Position numbers and translations under genes: made by a program
Shown: positions 12,814 to 19,587 of the stretch, in pieces
How the letters are laid out: each line of letters starts with the position of its first letter
Position numbering within the stretch: position 1 is the first letter of the stretch
The notes under the pieces: model-generated
What the model saw: the letters and a program-made list of their open reading frames with translations, nothing else
Told to the model about the DNA's origin: nothing
Database searches by the model: none
Origin: Paracoccaceae bacterium
GTDB taxonomy: Bacteria > Pseudomonadota > Alphaproteobacteria > Rhodobacterales > Rhodobacteraceae
Direction: 5' to 3'
NCBI GenBank assembly: GCA_026982255.1
Contig: JALSHL010000147.1
Span: forward strand, 1 to 19,587
Length of the DNA stretch: 19,587 bases

Positions 12814-14103
12814 TTGACCCAGACGCGCAAATTCCTGTTCCTGCAAGGCCCGCACGGCCCGTTTTTCCGCCAGCTCGGATACAAGCTGCAAGCGACAGGC
12901 GCCAGGGTGGAGCGGGTCGGGTTTACCTTCGGTGACCGGGTTTTCTGGTCCCGTGCCCTGCCGTTCACCCCCTATCGGGGCAGGCCGGAGGACTGGGAAA
13001 ACTGGCTGGAGGCCTATCTGGAGCGGAACGGGACCACCGACATCATCCTGTATGGCGACAGCCGCCCGCTGCACAAAACCGCCCGGGAGGTTGCGGCGCG
13101 GCGCGGCATCACGGTGCATTGTTTCGAGGAAGGCTACCTGCGCCCCTATTGGGCGACCTACGAGCGTGGCGGTGTGAACGGCAATTCCCGCCTGCTGGAA
13201 CTAGGTGTCGAGGCCATGCAGCGGGCCGTGGCGACGCACCCTGTCGATTTGCCGGAGGTTCCCGTGCAATGGGGGGCGATCTGGCATCACGCTTTTTACG
13301 GGTTCCTGTATCACCTGATGGTCAGCGTGCCGGTGCCGGCCTATCGCAACTATCGCCCTCACCGCGAGGTGACAGTGCTGCACGAGCTGCTGCTCTATAT
13401 CCGCCGTCTGGCTATCATGCCGGTTCAGGGCATCCAGCGCCGCGTACGGACACGGCGTCTGCTGCGCAGCGGGGCGATCTATCATCTGGTGCTGTTGCAG
13501 CTTTCGCATGATGCCTCCTTGCGCAGCCATTCGGATTTCGGCTCGGTTGGCGAGTTCATCGATATGGTGATCGCCGGATTTGCCAGAGGCGCCCCCGCCC
13601 ACCACATCCTTGCCTTCAAGGCGCACCCGTTCGAGGATTACCGCGAACCCTTGCCCGCGCTGGTGCGCAAGGCCGCGGCACGGCATGGGGTGTCGATGCG
13701 GGTGCGTTATATTCCGGGCGGCAAGCTCGGCCCGCTGCTCGACGGGGCCAATAGTGTGGTGACGGTAAATTCCACCGCCGCACAACAGGCGCTGTGGCGC
13801 GGGCTGCCGGTGCGGGCTTTCGGGCGCTCGGTTTTTGCCAAACCGGAACTGGTGTCGGCCCAGCCGCTGCCCGCATTCTTTGCCGCGCCCGATGCGCCGG
13901 CGGGCGAAGCCTATCGCGCTTACCGCCAGTTTCTGCTGGAAACCTCGCAGATCGCCGGTGGCTATTATACACAGAGGGGGCGATCGGAACTGTTGCGCCG
14001 TGTGGTCGATCTGGTCCTGTCGCCCGATGACCCCTATGCGCGGATATTGCATCCGGCCCGGGGGGACGGTGGCGTTGTGCCGTTTCCTGCCGTGCGGCAA
14101 TAA
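12814..14103 (+). CDS. kpsS: Capsule polysaccharide biosynthesis protein, KpsS-like Kdo transferase
   Basis: A 429-residue single-domain Capsule_synth (KpsS/LipB) protein. In E. coli KpsS adds the first beta-Kdo to lyso-phosphatidylglycerol, starting the poly-Kdo linker on which group 2 capsules are exported. Family motifs seen are 'FLQGPHGPFF' (9-18), 'YGDSRPLHK' (80-88), 'FEEGYLRP' (104-111), 'AFKAHPFEDY' (267-276) containing the nucleotide-site K-x-H-P, and 'VVTVNSTAAQQAL' (315-327). No ATG fits; TTG at 12814 puts the first conserved strand where homologs have it and follows a promoter, but its Shine-Dalgarno is weak and GTG 12763 is an alternative. The frame continues open into the ribE gene, which is coincidental. 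It is the first gene of the capsule block. Confidence 0.8.
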   Translation: MTQTRKFLFLQGPHGPFFRQLGYKLQATGARVERVGFTFGDRVFWSRALPFTPYRGRPEDWENWLEAYLERNGTTDIILYGDSRPLHKTAREVAARRGITVHCFEEGYLRPYWATYERGGVNGNSRLLELGVEAMQRAVATHPVDLPEVPVQWGAIWHHAFYGFLYHLMVSVPVPAYRNYRPHREVTVLHELLLYIRRLAIMPVQGIQRRVRTRRLLRSGAIYHLVLLQLSHDASLRSHSDFGSVGEFIDMVIAGFARGAPAHHILAFKAHPFEDYREPLPALVRKAAARHGVSMRVRYIPGGKLGPLLDGANSVVTVNSTAAQQALWRGLPVRAFGRSVFAKPELVSAQPLPAFFAAPDAPAGEAYRAYRQFLLETSQIAGGYYTQRGRSELLRRVVDLVLSPDDPYARILHPARGDGGVVPFPAVRQ

Positions 14104-14191
14104 AGTCTGGTTTAGGTTCGGGGTCTGGAGTAGTTTGCACATTCGATACAGGTGGAATCACCTTCATGCCATTAGGGCAACGGGTATTTTG

Positions 14192-15340
14192 ATGCGCAAC
14201 ACATTGGCCAGATCAGGCAGAATCGCCGTGCTCCTGATAGCGGGGCTTGTGCTGTCTGCTTGCGGGTTGCCGCGCTCCGGCCCGACCGAGGGCGAAATCC
14301 GTGCCAGTTCGGTGGAAAACGGCGGGGATGTGTATATCGTCGATGTGACCAATGAAATCGCGGCCGCCACAGCGCGCAGCCAGGCGCTCGGCTTCAGTCG
14401 GGAGTTCCTGAGCGCCGGTGCCGTTTCGGTCGACCGTATCAACAAGGGCGATGTGCTGGCGATCACCGTCTGGGAAAACGTCGACAACGGAATTTTTGCG
14501 GTCAACGGCTCGAAGGTGACACCGTTGGAAGGCATTCAGGTCGACCAGCTCGGCAATATTTTCGTCCCCTATGCCGGCACCATCCGCGCCTCGGGCCGCA
14601 CGCCCGAGGAATTGCGCGTCAAGCTGACCGAGATCCTGTCCGCCCAGACACCCGACCCGCAGATCGAGGTCCGCCGCGAGGCCGGAAACGGCGCAACAGT
14701 CAGCATCCTTGGCGGCGTCGGTGTGCAGGGCATTTTTCCGATCGAGGCTACGACGAAACGTCTGACGGGTATGCTGGCCGCGGCCGGTGGCACGTCGCTG
14801 GACCCGAAGGTGGTGAAGATTACCGTGCGGCGGGGAAACAAATCCGGCTCGATCTGGATGCAGGATCTGTTCGACAATCCGGTCAACGACATTCCGCTCC
14901 GCGCCGGAGACCAGATCATTCTGGAGAGGGACGAACGCTATTTTGTGGCCCTCGGCACCACCAGCCAGCGCCGCGTGCAGTTTGAAACCAAGAACCCGAG
15001 CGTGATCGAGGCGCTGGCCTCGCTCGGCGGGTTGCGCAGTTTCACATCGAACCCGAAGGGTATTTTCATCTTCCGCATCGAACCGCCCGAGATCGCCAAC
15101 CGCGTTCTGGGCCGCACCGATATCACCACGCCGCAGAAATTCGCCTATGTTGTCGATCTGACACAGGAGTCCGGCATATTTATTGCCCAGAACTTCCTGA
15201 TCCGCAACGAGGATACACTCTATACGACCGAGGCCCCCTATGTCGCCTGGCGCAATATCCTCAATGTGGTAATCGGCTCGCTGAACACCTTCTCGGCACT
15301 CGATAATGCTCTGACGACTGCGGCCGGAGTCTTTGAGTAG
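14192..15340 (+). CDS. Outer-membrane polysaccharide export lipoprotein (Wza/KpsD-type OPX)
   Basis: The 382-residue protein starts with a lipoprotein signal: basic N-terminus, hydrophobic core, lipobox LSAC with lipidated Cys24. A polysaccharide export (PES) domain spans about residues 86-155 ('GDVLAITVWENVDNGIF', 'DQLGNIFVPYAGTI'), followed by SLBB-like domains from about 168 ('VSILGGVGVQGIFP') and about 255. The C-terminal 'PYVAWRNILNVVIGSL' could be the amphipathic helix that lines the outer-membrane pore in Wza. Its length is close to Wza and well below KpsD, so exact assignment is uncertain. It should export the polymer primed by the flanking Kdo transferases. The ATG at 14192 has a poor ribosome site; the upstream in-frame extension overlaps kpsS and has no homology. 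Confidence 0.88.
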   Translation: MRNTLARSGRIAVLLIAGLVLSACGLPRSGPTEGEIRASSVENGGDVYIVDVTNEIAAATARSQALGFSREFLSAGAVSVDRINKGDVLAITVWENVDNGIFAVNGSKVTPLEGIQVDQLGNIFVPYAGTIRASGRTPEELRVKLTEILSAQTPDPQIEVRREAGNGATVSILGGVGVQGIFPIEATTKRLTGMLAAAGGTSLDPKVVKITVRRGNKSGSIWMQDLFDNPVNDIPLRAGDQIILERDERYFVALGTTSQRRVQFETKNPSVIEALASLGGLRSFTSNPKGIFIFRIEPPEIANRVLGRTDITTPQKFAYVVDLTQESGIFIAQNFLIRNEDTLYTTEAPYVAWRNILNVVIGSLNTFSALDNALTTAAGVFE

Positions 15341-17387
15341 GCAAGGCCGAAAGCTCTGTGTCAGCCCGTCCCGCGGCCTGCTTTTCCGGCCCTCGCTGCG
15401 GCGGATGGTGTGCGCCGCCGGGTATCGCTGCCTTCCGTCATGGTTCGGACGTTTCGGCTTGCCGGTTGCTGTCTGGGGGCGGCTGCCTGCCTCGCGGCGG
15501 GCACTGGATCGTTCCGATGGGCCAGTCATCACCTTCGAGGATGCTTTTCTGCGTTCCGTCCTGCCCGGCCCTGCCACGCCGCCGCTGGGGTTGACGATTG
15601 ACGACCTCGGGGTGCATTTCGATCCGCAAACCCCGTCGCGGCTGGAAACCATTTTGCTGTCGGCGTCTCTTGACGATCCCGACCTGTTGCGTCGGGCCGC
15701 CGGGGGGCGCGCGTTTCTGCGCCACTATGGCCTGTCGAAATACAACCCCGTGCCGCGTGGATACGGCCCGCCGCCTCGGGGTGGCTATGTTCTGGTCATT
15801 GATCAGGTTGCCGGTGACGCCGCCATTTGCGGAACCGGTGAAAACGTCTTTGCCGAAATGCTGGCCGCAGCCAAAGCCGAGAACCCTGACCGGCGAATCC
15901 TGCTCCGCACCCATCCCGCCGTGAGCCACCGCAAGGGAAAGGCAGGGCATTTCACACCCGCGGATACCGGCGGAAACGTCGCGTTGCTGACCGGTCCGTT
16001 CAACCCTGTCGATCTGCTCGAAGGCGCACACAGGGTTTACTGCGTCTCCTCGCAAATGGGGTTCGAGGCGATAGCGCATGGCCACCGGCCGGTGGTATTC
16101 GGCTCGCCCTTCTATGCCGGTTGGGGGTTGAGCGACGACCGTAACCTGCAGCCCGTCGCCCGCGCCCGTCGCTCACGGGTGCTGGACGCCGATCAACTGT
16201 TCGCGGCGGCAATGCTGGAATTTCCGTTCTGGTTCGACCGGACGTCGGGGCAGGTCTGCCGTTTCGAGGATGCCGCACGCCAGTTGCTGGCCGAGGCCCG
16301 CCATCGCTGGGACGGCCTGAAACCGGCGTATATGCTGGGTATGCAAGTGTGGAAACGCGGCACGACCGGCCGCTTTCTGAACGGGGCGGGGCACGCGCCG
16401 AAGTTCGTGAATTCGGCTGACGAATCTTGTGCCGGCGCGAAATCCGTGACCGGTCAGGTGGTTGTCTGGGCCGGTCGCGAACCGCCATCACTGGCTGAAA
16501 AATGCACCGGCGCGGGCGTTCCGCTGATCCGTATGGAGGACGGTTTTTTACGCTCCACCGGTCTCGGTGCCGAACTGGCTCCGGCGCTGTCGCTGGTGCT
16601 GGACGATCTGGGCATTTACTATGATCCGCATCGCGAGAGCCGCCTGGAAACCCTGATCGCGGCCAGCACGACCCTGCCGGCGTTCGCCATCCGCCGCGCC
16701 GGGGAACTGCGCAGGCGCATTCTCGAAACCGGTGTGACCAAATACAATCTAGCAGCCGGGCCACCGCCTGACTTGCCGGCGGATCGCCAAATAATTCTCG
16801 TCCCCGGTCAGGTAGCGGATGATGCCTCTATCCGCACAGGAACCTGCAAGGTGGAGACCAACCTCGACCTGCTCCGCACCGTGCGCGCAGCACATCCCGA
16901 TGCGTTTCTTGTTTACAAGCCGCATCCCGATGTGCAGGCCGGATTGCGCAAGGGGGCGTTGGGGGACGAGGCATTGCGCTACTGCGACATGGTTTCAACC
17001 CACGATACCGTCGCCTTGCTGGATGCCTGCGATACGGTCGCCACCATGACCTCGCTGCTCGGTTTCGAGGCGCTGCTGCGCGGCAAGCGGGTGATCTGTT
17101 ACGGCACGCCGTTCTATGCCGGCTGGGGGCTGACCGAAGACCATGGGCCGGAATGTCCCCGCCGTCATGAAAAGGTATCGCTCGACGGGCTGGTCCATGC
17201 GGCGCTCGTCGATTATCCGCGCTACATCGATCCCGTCAGCGGGCTGCCCTGCACACCGGAACGGGTCGTCGAGCGCCTTGCCTGTGGTGAAACCGGCAAG
17301 CCGGTGCGCCTGCGCCTGCTGGCCAAGCTGCAAGGGTGGTTTGCCGGATACGCCTTTATCTGGCGTCGGGGGTCCAGACGCTCATGA
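15333..17387 (+). CDS. kpsC: Capsule polysaccharide biosynthesis protein, KpsC-like dual Kdo transferase
   Basis: The 684-residue protein contains two tandem copies of the Capsule_synth domain, the hallmark of KpsC. In E. coli each half is a beta-Kdo transferase and together they extend the poly-Kdo linker. Copy 1 shows 'FEDAFLRS' (68-75), 'DDLGVHFDP', 'LLRTHPAVSH' (~190) and 'SPFYAGWGLSDD' (~259). Copy 2 shows 'MEDGFLRSTGLGAE' (~403), 'DDLGIYYDP', 'VYKPHPDV' (~526) and 'TPFYAGWGLTED' (~592). Both copies keep the H-P nucleotide motif. TTG 15333 was chosen because 'RGLLFRPSLRRMVCAAGY' is needed to complete the first domain; it overlaps the export lipoprotein stop by 8 bases (TTGAGTAG). The last 32 bases overlap the convergent ribD gene. 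Confidence 0.87.
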   Translation: MSRQGRKLCVSPSRGLLFRPSLRRMVCAAGYRCLPSWFGRFGLPVAVWGRLPASRRALDRSDGPVITFEDAFLRSVLPGPATPPLGLTIDDLGVHFDPQTPSRLETILLSASLDDPDLLRRAAGGRAFLRHYGLSKYNPVPRGYGPPPRGGYVLVIDQVAGDAAICGTGENVFAEMLAAAKAENPDRRILLRTHPAVSHRKGKAGHFTPADTGGNVALLTGPFNPVDLLEGAHRVYCVSSQMGFEAIAHGHRPVVFGSPFYAGWGLSDDRNLQPVARARRSRVLDADQLFAAAMLEFPFWFDRTSGQVCRFEDAARQLLAEARHRWDGLKPAYMLGMQVWKRGTTGRFLNGAGHAPKFVNSADESCAGAKSVTGQVVVWAGREPPSLAEKCTGAGVPLIRMEDGFLRSTGLGAELAPALSLVLDDLGIYYDPHRESRLETLIAASTTLPAFAIRRAGELRRRILETGVTKYNLAAGPPPDLPADRQIILVPGQVADDASIRTGTCKVETNLDLLRTVRAAHPDAFLVYKPHPDVQAGLRKGALGDEALRYCDMVSTHDTVALLDACDTVATMTSLLGFEALLRGKRVICYGTPFYAGWGLTEDHGPECPRRHEKVSLDGLVHAALVDYPRYIDPVSGLPCTPERVVERLACGETGKPVRLRLLAKLQGWFAGYAFIWRRGSRRS

Positions 17388-18465
17388 CATCGGCGCCGAT
17401 GCGGCTCTGCCTTTCCAGCCGGAAACGGGGTGCATCGGCCAGCCGTTCGATGCCCAAAGGCCCGAAAACATTCCAGCCCTCGTTGCCCAGCAACATACCG
17501 GCGGAAAACAGCACCAGCCGGTCCACCACATCGGCCGCCACCAGCGAGGCCGCCAGCCGTCCGCCGCCCTCGCACAGCACCCGCGTCAATCCGGCATCGG
17601 CCAGCACCCGCGCCACATCCGCGATGTCCAGTTCGCCGCTTTCGGTATGCGCCACTTCGAACAGCCGCGCGCCGACGTCCTTCCAGGCCTCGATCCGCGC
17701 CTTGTCCAGTCCGGCGCGATGGCAAATCCACAAGGGCGTTTCGGCGGCGGTTTTCGCCAGTCGCGACATCAGCGACAACGACAAGCCGCCATCCAGCACC
17801 ACCCGCACCGGATTGTCCGCCACCAGCCCCAGATCGCGCACATCCAGCAACGGATCATCTGCCCGCGCCGTGCCCGCACCGATCATTACCGCATCGTGGG
17901 TGGCGCGCATCAGATGCACCCGCCGTCGCGCCTCGGGGCCGGTGATCCAGCGGCTCTCGCCGGACGAGGTGGCAATATTCCCGTCCAGCGTTGCTGCCAT
18001 TTTTAACGTGAACATCGGGCGGCCAATTGTCCGGTTCAGCAGAAAACCGGCGTTCAGGTTACTGGCCGCGTCGTGCAACACATCCTCGACCACCTCGATC
18101 CCCGCCGCGCGCAGGATCGAGAAACCCTTGCCCGAAACCCGCCCGTCAGGGTCCTCCAGCGCGCAAACCACCCGCTTCACTCCCGCCGCCACCAGCGCCT
18201 CGGCACAGGGCGGGGTCTTGCCGTGATGCGCGCACGGCTCCAGCGAGACATAGGCCGTCGCCCCGCGCGCCGCCGTGCCGGCCTGTTGCAACGCCACGAC
18301 CTCCGCATGGGGCCGCCCGCCGCGTTGCGTCCAGCCGCGCCCGACCACCACGCCGTCGCGCACGATCACGCAGCCGACTGCCGGATTGGGCCAGACGTGC
18401 CCCAATCCGCGCGAAGCCAGCCCGAGGGCCATCCGCATCCAGCGTTCGTCGGTGTCCTGTGACAT
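17356..18465 (-). CDS. ribD: Riboflavin biosynthesis bifunctional deaminase/reductase
   Basis: The 369-residue enzyme carries an N-terminal cytidine-deaminase-type domain (about 1-145) and a C-terminal reductase domain (about 150-369), performing steps two and three of the pyrimidine branch of riboflavin synthesis. The zinc site is intact: 'HAE' (53-55) and 'PCAHHGKTPPC' (77-87), with His53, Cys78, Cys87 as ligands and Glu55 catalytic. The reductase half shows 'TLKMAATLDGNIAT', 'RWITGPEARRRVHLMR' and 'VLCEGGGRLAASLV'. Its ATG is two bases after the nrdR stop, the common nrdR-ribD pairing. Its 3' end overlaps kpsC tail to tail. ribE, often next in line, is about 4.7 kb away behind the capsule genes. 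Confidence 0.95.
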   Translation of the reverse strand: MSQDTDERWMRMALGLASRGLGHVWPNPAVGCVIVRDGVVVGRGWTQRGGRPHAEVVALQQAGTAARGATAYVSLEPCAHHGKTPPCAEALVAAGVKRVVCALEDPDGRVSGKGFSILRAAGIEVVEDVLHDAASNLNAGFLLNRTIGRPMFTLKMAATLDGNIATSSGESRWITGPEARRRVHLMRATHDAVMIGAGTARADDPLLDVRDLGLVADNPVRVVLDGGLSLSLMSRLAKTAAETPLWICHRAGLDKARIEAWKDVGARLFEVAHTESGELDIADVARVLADAGLTRVLCEGGGRLAASLVAADVVDRLVLFSAGMLLGNEGWNVFGPLGIERLADAPRFRLERQSRIGADVMSVWTPDAR

Positions 18466-18467
18466 GG

Positions 18468-18932
18468 CTATTCGTCGTCGCTGGGCGGGCGCAGCTCCTG
18501 CACGAATTCCTCGAAATCATCCGCTGCCTGGAAATTCTTGTAAACCGAGGCAAAACGCACATAGGCGACCGTATCGATCCGCGCCAGCGTCTCCATCACG
18601 ATCTGCCCGATGGTGTCCGAGGGGATATCCGTTTCGCCCATGCTTTCCAGCCGCCGCACAATGCCCGAGATCATCTGGTCGATCCGGTCCGGTTCGATCG
18701 GGCGTTTCTGCATGGAAATACGGATAGAGCGGTCCAGCTTGTCGCGATCGAAATCCTCGCGCCGCCCGTTGCGTTTCACCACTGTCAGGTCACGCAACTG
18801 CACCCGCTCGTAGGTGGTAAACCGCCCCGCACAGGCCGGACAGGCCCGCCGCCGCCGGATCGCCGCGTGATCCTCGGCCGGACGGGAATCCTTTACCTGA
18901 GTATCCAGATTTCCACAAAAGGGACACCGCAT
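18468..18932 (-). CDS. nrdR: Transcriptional repressor NrdR
   Basis: A 154-residue NrdR, the nucleotide-sensing repressor of ribonucleotide reductase genes. The N-terminal zinc ribbon has 'MRCPFCGN' and 'ACPACAGRFTTYER', giving two CxxC pairs with 'RRRR' between them for DNA contact. An ATP-cone domain follows from about residue 45 ('LTVVKRNGRREDFDRDKL') to about 135. The start MRCPFCG at 18932 is invariant in the family, and GAGG lies before it; the frame extends 19 codons upstream without homology. No NrdR box pair was seen here; targets should lie at nrd genes elsewhere. Coupled to ribD. Confidence 0.95.
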   Translation of the reverse strand: MRCPFCGNLDTQVKDSRPAEDHAAIRRRRACPACAGRFTTYERVQLRDLTVVKRNGRREDFDRDKLDRSIRISMQKRPIEPDRIDQMISGIVRRLESMGETDIPSDTIGQIVMETLARIDTVAYVRFASVYKNFQAADDFEEFVQELRPPSDDE

Positions 18933-19024
18933 ATCAAACCTCGTTTTTCGCTGCTCTTGGTTTTGCGAATCACTATAGGCAGGGATCAAGGGTTTGGGTA
19001 GGGGGTTTGTATAACCGCAAAATG

Positions 19025-19040
19025 CTGGGGCTCACCCCAG
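19025..19040 (-). terminator. Compact hairpin at the end of yjbQ
   Basis: On the minus strand CTGGGG and CCCCAG form a 6-bp stem whose 4-base loop TGAG contains the yjbQ stop codon, followed by CATTTTG. The stem is clear but the T run is only four long, so termination is probably partial. It separates yjbQ from nrdR. Confidence 0.45.
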
Positions 19041-19436
19041 ATACGCCACCACCTGCCGCCGGTGCGGGGCGTCGCGATGCTCGAACAGGTAAATCCCCTG
19101 CCATGTTCCCAGCGATAGCCGCCCGTCCTGCACCGGAATGTTCAGCGAGACGGGCAGCATCGCCGCCTTGATATGTGCCGGCATGTCGTCCGGCCCCTCA
19201 TAGGTGTGGGTCAGATAGGCCATCGACGGATCGGTTGTCGGCGGCACCAGCCGGTGAAAGAAATTCTGCAGATCGCGCTGCACCTCGGGGTCGGCGTTTT
19301 CCTGCACAAGCAACGATGCCGAGGTATGCTGCACAAACAGCGTCAGCAAGCCCGAACCACTGACCCAGTCGCGCACCTCGCGCGTGAACTCGTAAAGGCC
19401 GGGGCCGGAGGTCTGGATGGTAAAGGTGGTTTGCAT
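19032..19436 (-). CDS. yjbQ: YjbQ family protein (UPF0047)
   Basis: The 134-residue protein is a complete member of the YjbQ/UPF0047 family of small trimeric barrel proteins. Hallmarks are 'GLLTLFVQHTSASLLVQENADPEV' in part, 'THTYEGPDDMPAHIKAAML' and 'LSLGTWQGIYLFEHRD' close to the C-terminus. Conserved His residues (HTSAS, PAHIK, EHRD) cluster as a possible metal or phosphate site. Some members show weak thiamin-phosphate synthase activity in E. coli complementation, but the physiological role is unsettled. AGGTGGG stands before the ATG at 19436. It lies only 15 bases after the rpoD stop, so read-through from rpoD is likely. Confidence 0.9.
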   Translation of the reverse strand: MQTTFTIQTSGPGLYEFTREVRDWVSGSGLLTLFVQHTSASLLVQENADPEVQRDLQNFFHRLVPPTTDPSMAYLTHTYEGPDDMPAHIKAAMLPVSLNIPVQDGRLSLGTWQGIYLFEHRDAPHRRQVVAYLG

Positions 19437-19451
19437 ATTCCCACCTGATGC

Positions 19452-19587
19452 CTACTGGTCCAGAAAGGACCTTAACTTCCGGCTCCGGCTCGGGTGTTTC
19501 AGCTTGCGCAGGGCCTTCGCCTCGATCTGGCGGATACGCTCGCGGGTCACGCTGAACTGCTGCCCGACTTCCTCGAGCGTGTGGTCC
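19452..19587 (-). CDS. rpoD: RNA polymerase sigma factor RpoD, C-terminal end
   Basis: The last 44 codons of a gene running in from beyond the right edge on the minus strand, ending with TAG at 19454-19452. The residues start 'DHTLEEVGQQFSVTRERI' and continue 'RQIEAKALRKLKHPSRS', ending RSFLDQ. This is sigma region 4.2, the helix-turn-helix that reads the -35 element, and the HPSRSRxLRSFL ending is typical of the housekeeping sigma-70 RpoD. Alternative sigma factors such as RpoH have a different ending. Confidence 0.92.
   Translation of the reverse strand, partial: DHTLEEVGQQFSVTRERIRQIEAKALRKLKHPSRSRKLRSFLDQ

Noticed and set aside
14213..15652. 479-residue minus-strand open frame opposite the export lipoprotein
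   Set aside because: It has no domain or ribosome site and is antisense to a gene with a lipobox and PES domain.
18933..19031. TATAGT in the nrdR upstream region as a -10 element, and possible NrdR boxes
   Set aside because: No acceptable -35 hexamer sits 16-18 bases before it, and no paired NrdR-box-like repeats were found.
1..19587. CRISPR array, tRNA or rRNA gene, IS element, integron or phage remnant
   Set aside because: No regularly spaced repeats, cloverleaf-like intergenic sequence, transposase, integrase or inverted terminal repeats were seen; nearly all bases are in ordinary chromosomal genes.

Overview
The window looks like chromosomal DNA of an alphaproteobacterium of the order Rhodobacterales (Roseobacter/Rhodobacter relatives). 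The base composition is GC-rich and the genes are tightly packed, often with overlapping ends. Characteristic signs are an alphaproteobacterial-type HisRS in a hisS-hisZ-hisG operon, a RibB with a degenerate RibA half, an IalB-family protein, and an nrdR-ribD / ribE-ribB-ribH-nusB riboflavin locus. No tRNA, rRNA, IS element, phage gene, CRISPR array or long DNA repeat was seen. No intergenic stretch exceeds 300 bases.

Layout, left to right. (1) 1-891: the 3' end of an IalB-family gene, then a TusE/DsrC-family gene that has a near-consensus FNR box in front, a clear intrinsic terminator behind, and no cysteine at all. (2) 1111-4086: a three-gene ABC importer for a quaternary amine (ProX/TmoX-like binding protein, permease, ATPase), with a hairpin between the first two genes. 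(3) 4087-4922, minus strand: a glutathione S-transferase gene coupled to slyX. (4) 5032-9280: a flavin reductase-like gene coupled to a small diacylglycerol/undecaprenol kinase, then hisS-hisZ-hisG. (5) 9266-12677, minus strand: ribE-ribB-ribH-nusB and a nitroreductase-family gene whose sequence resembles iodotyrosine deiodinase. (6) 12814-17387, plus strand: a capsule block with two KpsS/KpsC-type Kdo transferases around an outer-membrane polysaccharide export lipoprotein. (7) 17356-19587, minus strand: the end of rpoD, yjbQ, nrdR and ribD.

How the genes fit together. RibD, RibB, RibH and RibE cover most of riboflavin synthesis, but a working GTP cyclohydrolase II is missing because the RibA half of the RibB fusion has lost its zinc and catalytic residues. 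The riboflavin genes are split by the divergent capsule block. The capsule genes should build the poly-Kdo glycolipid primer and an outer-membrane exit channel, but the inner-membrane exporter (KpsM/KpsT) is not here. HisZ and HisG form the two-subunit first enzyme of histidine synthesis, beside the enzyme that charges tRNA-His.

No clearly new multi-gene system was found. The points most worth a second look are the cysteine-free TusE homolog with its FNR-like control site, the deiodinase-like flavoenzyme at the end of the riboflavin operon, and the capsule block inside the riboflavin locus. Comparisons with named reference proteins are from memory, not from a search.
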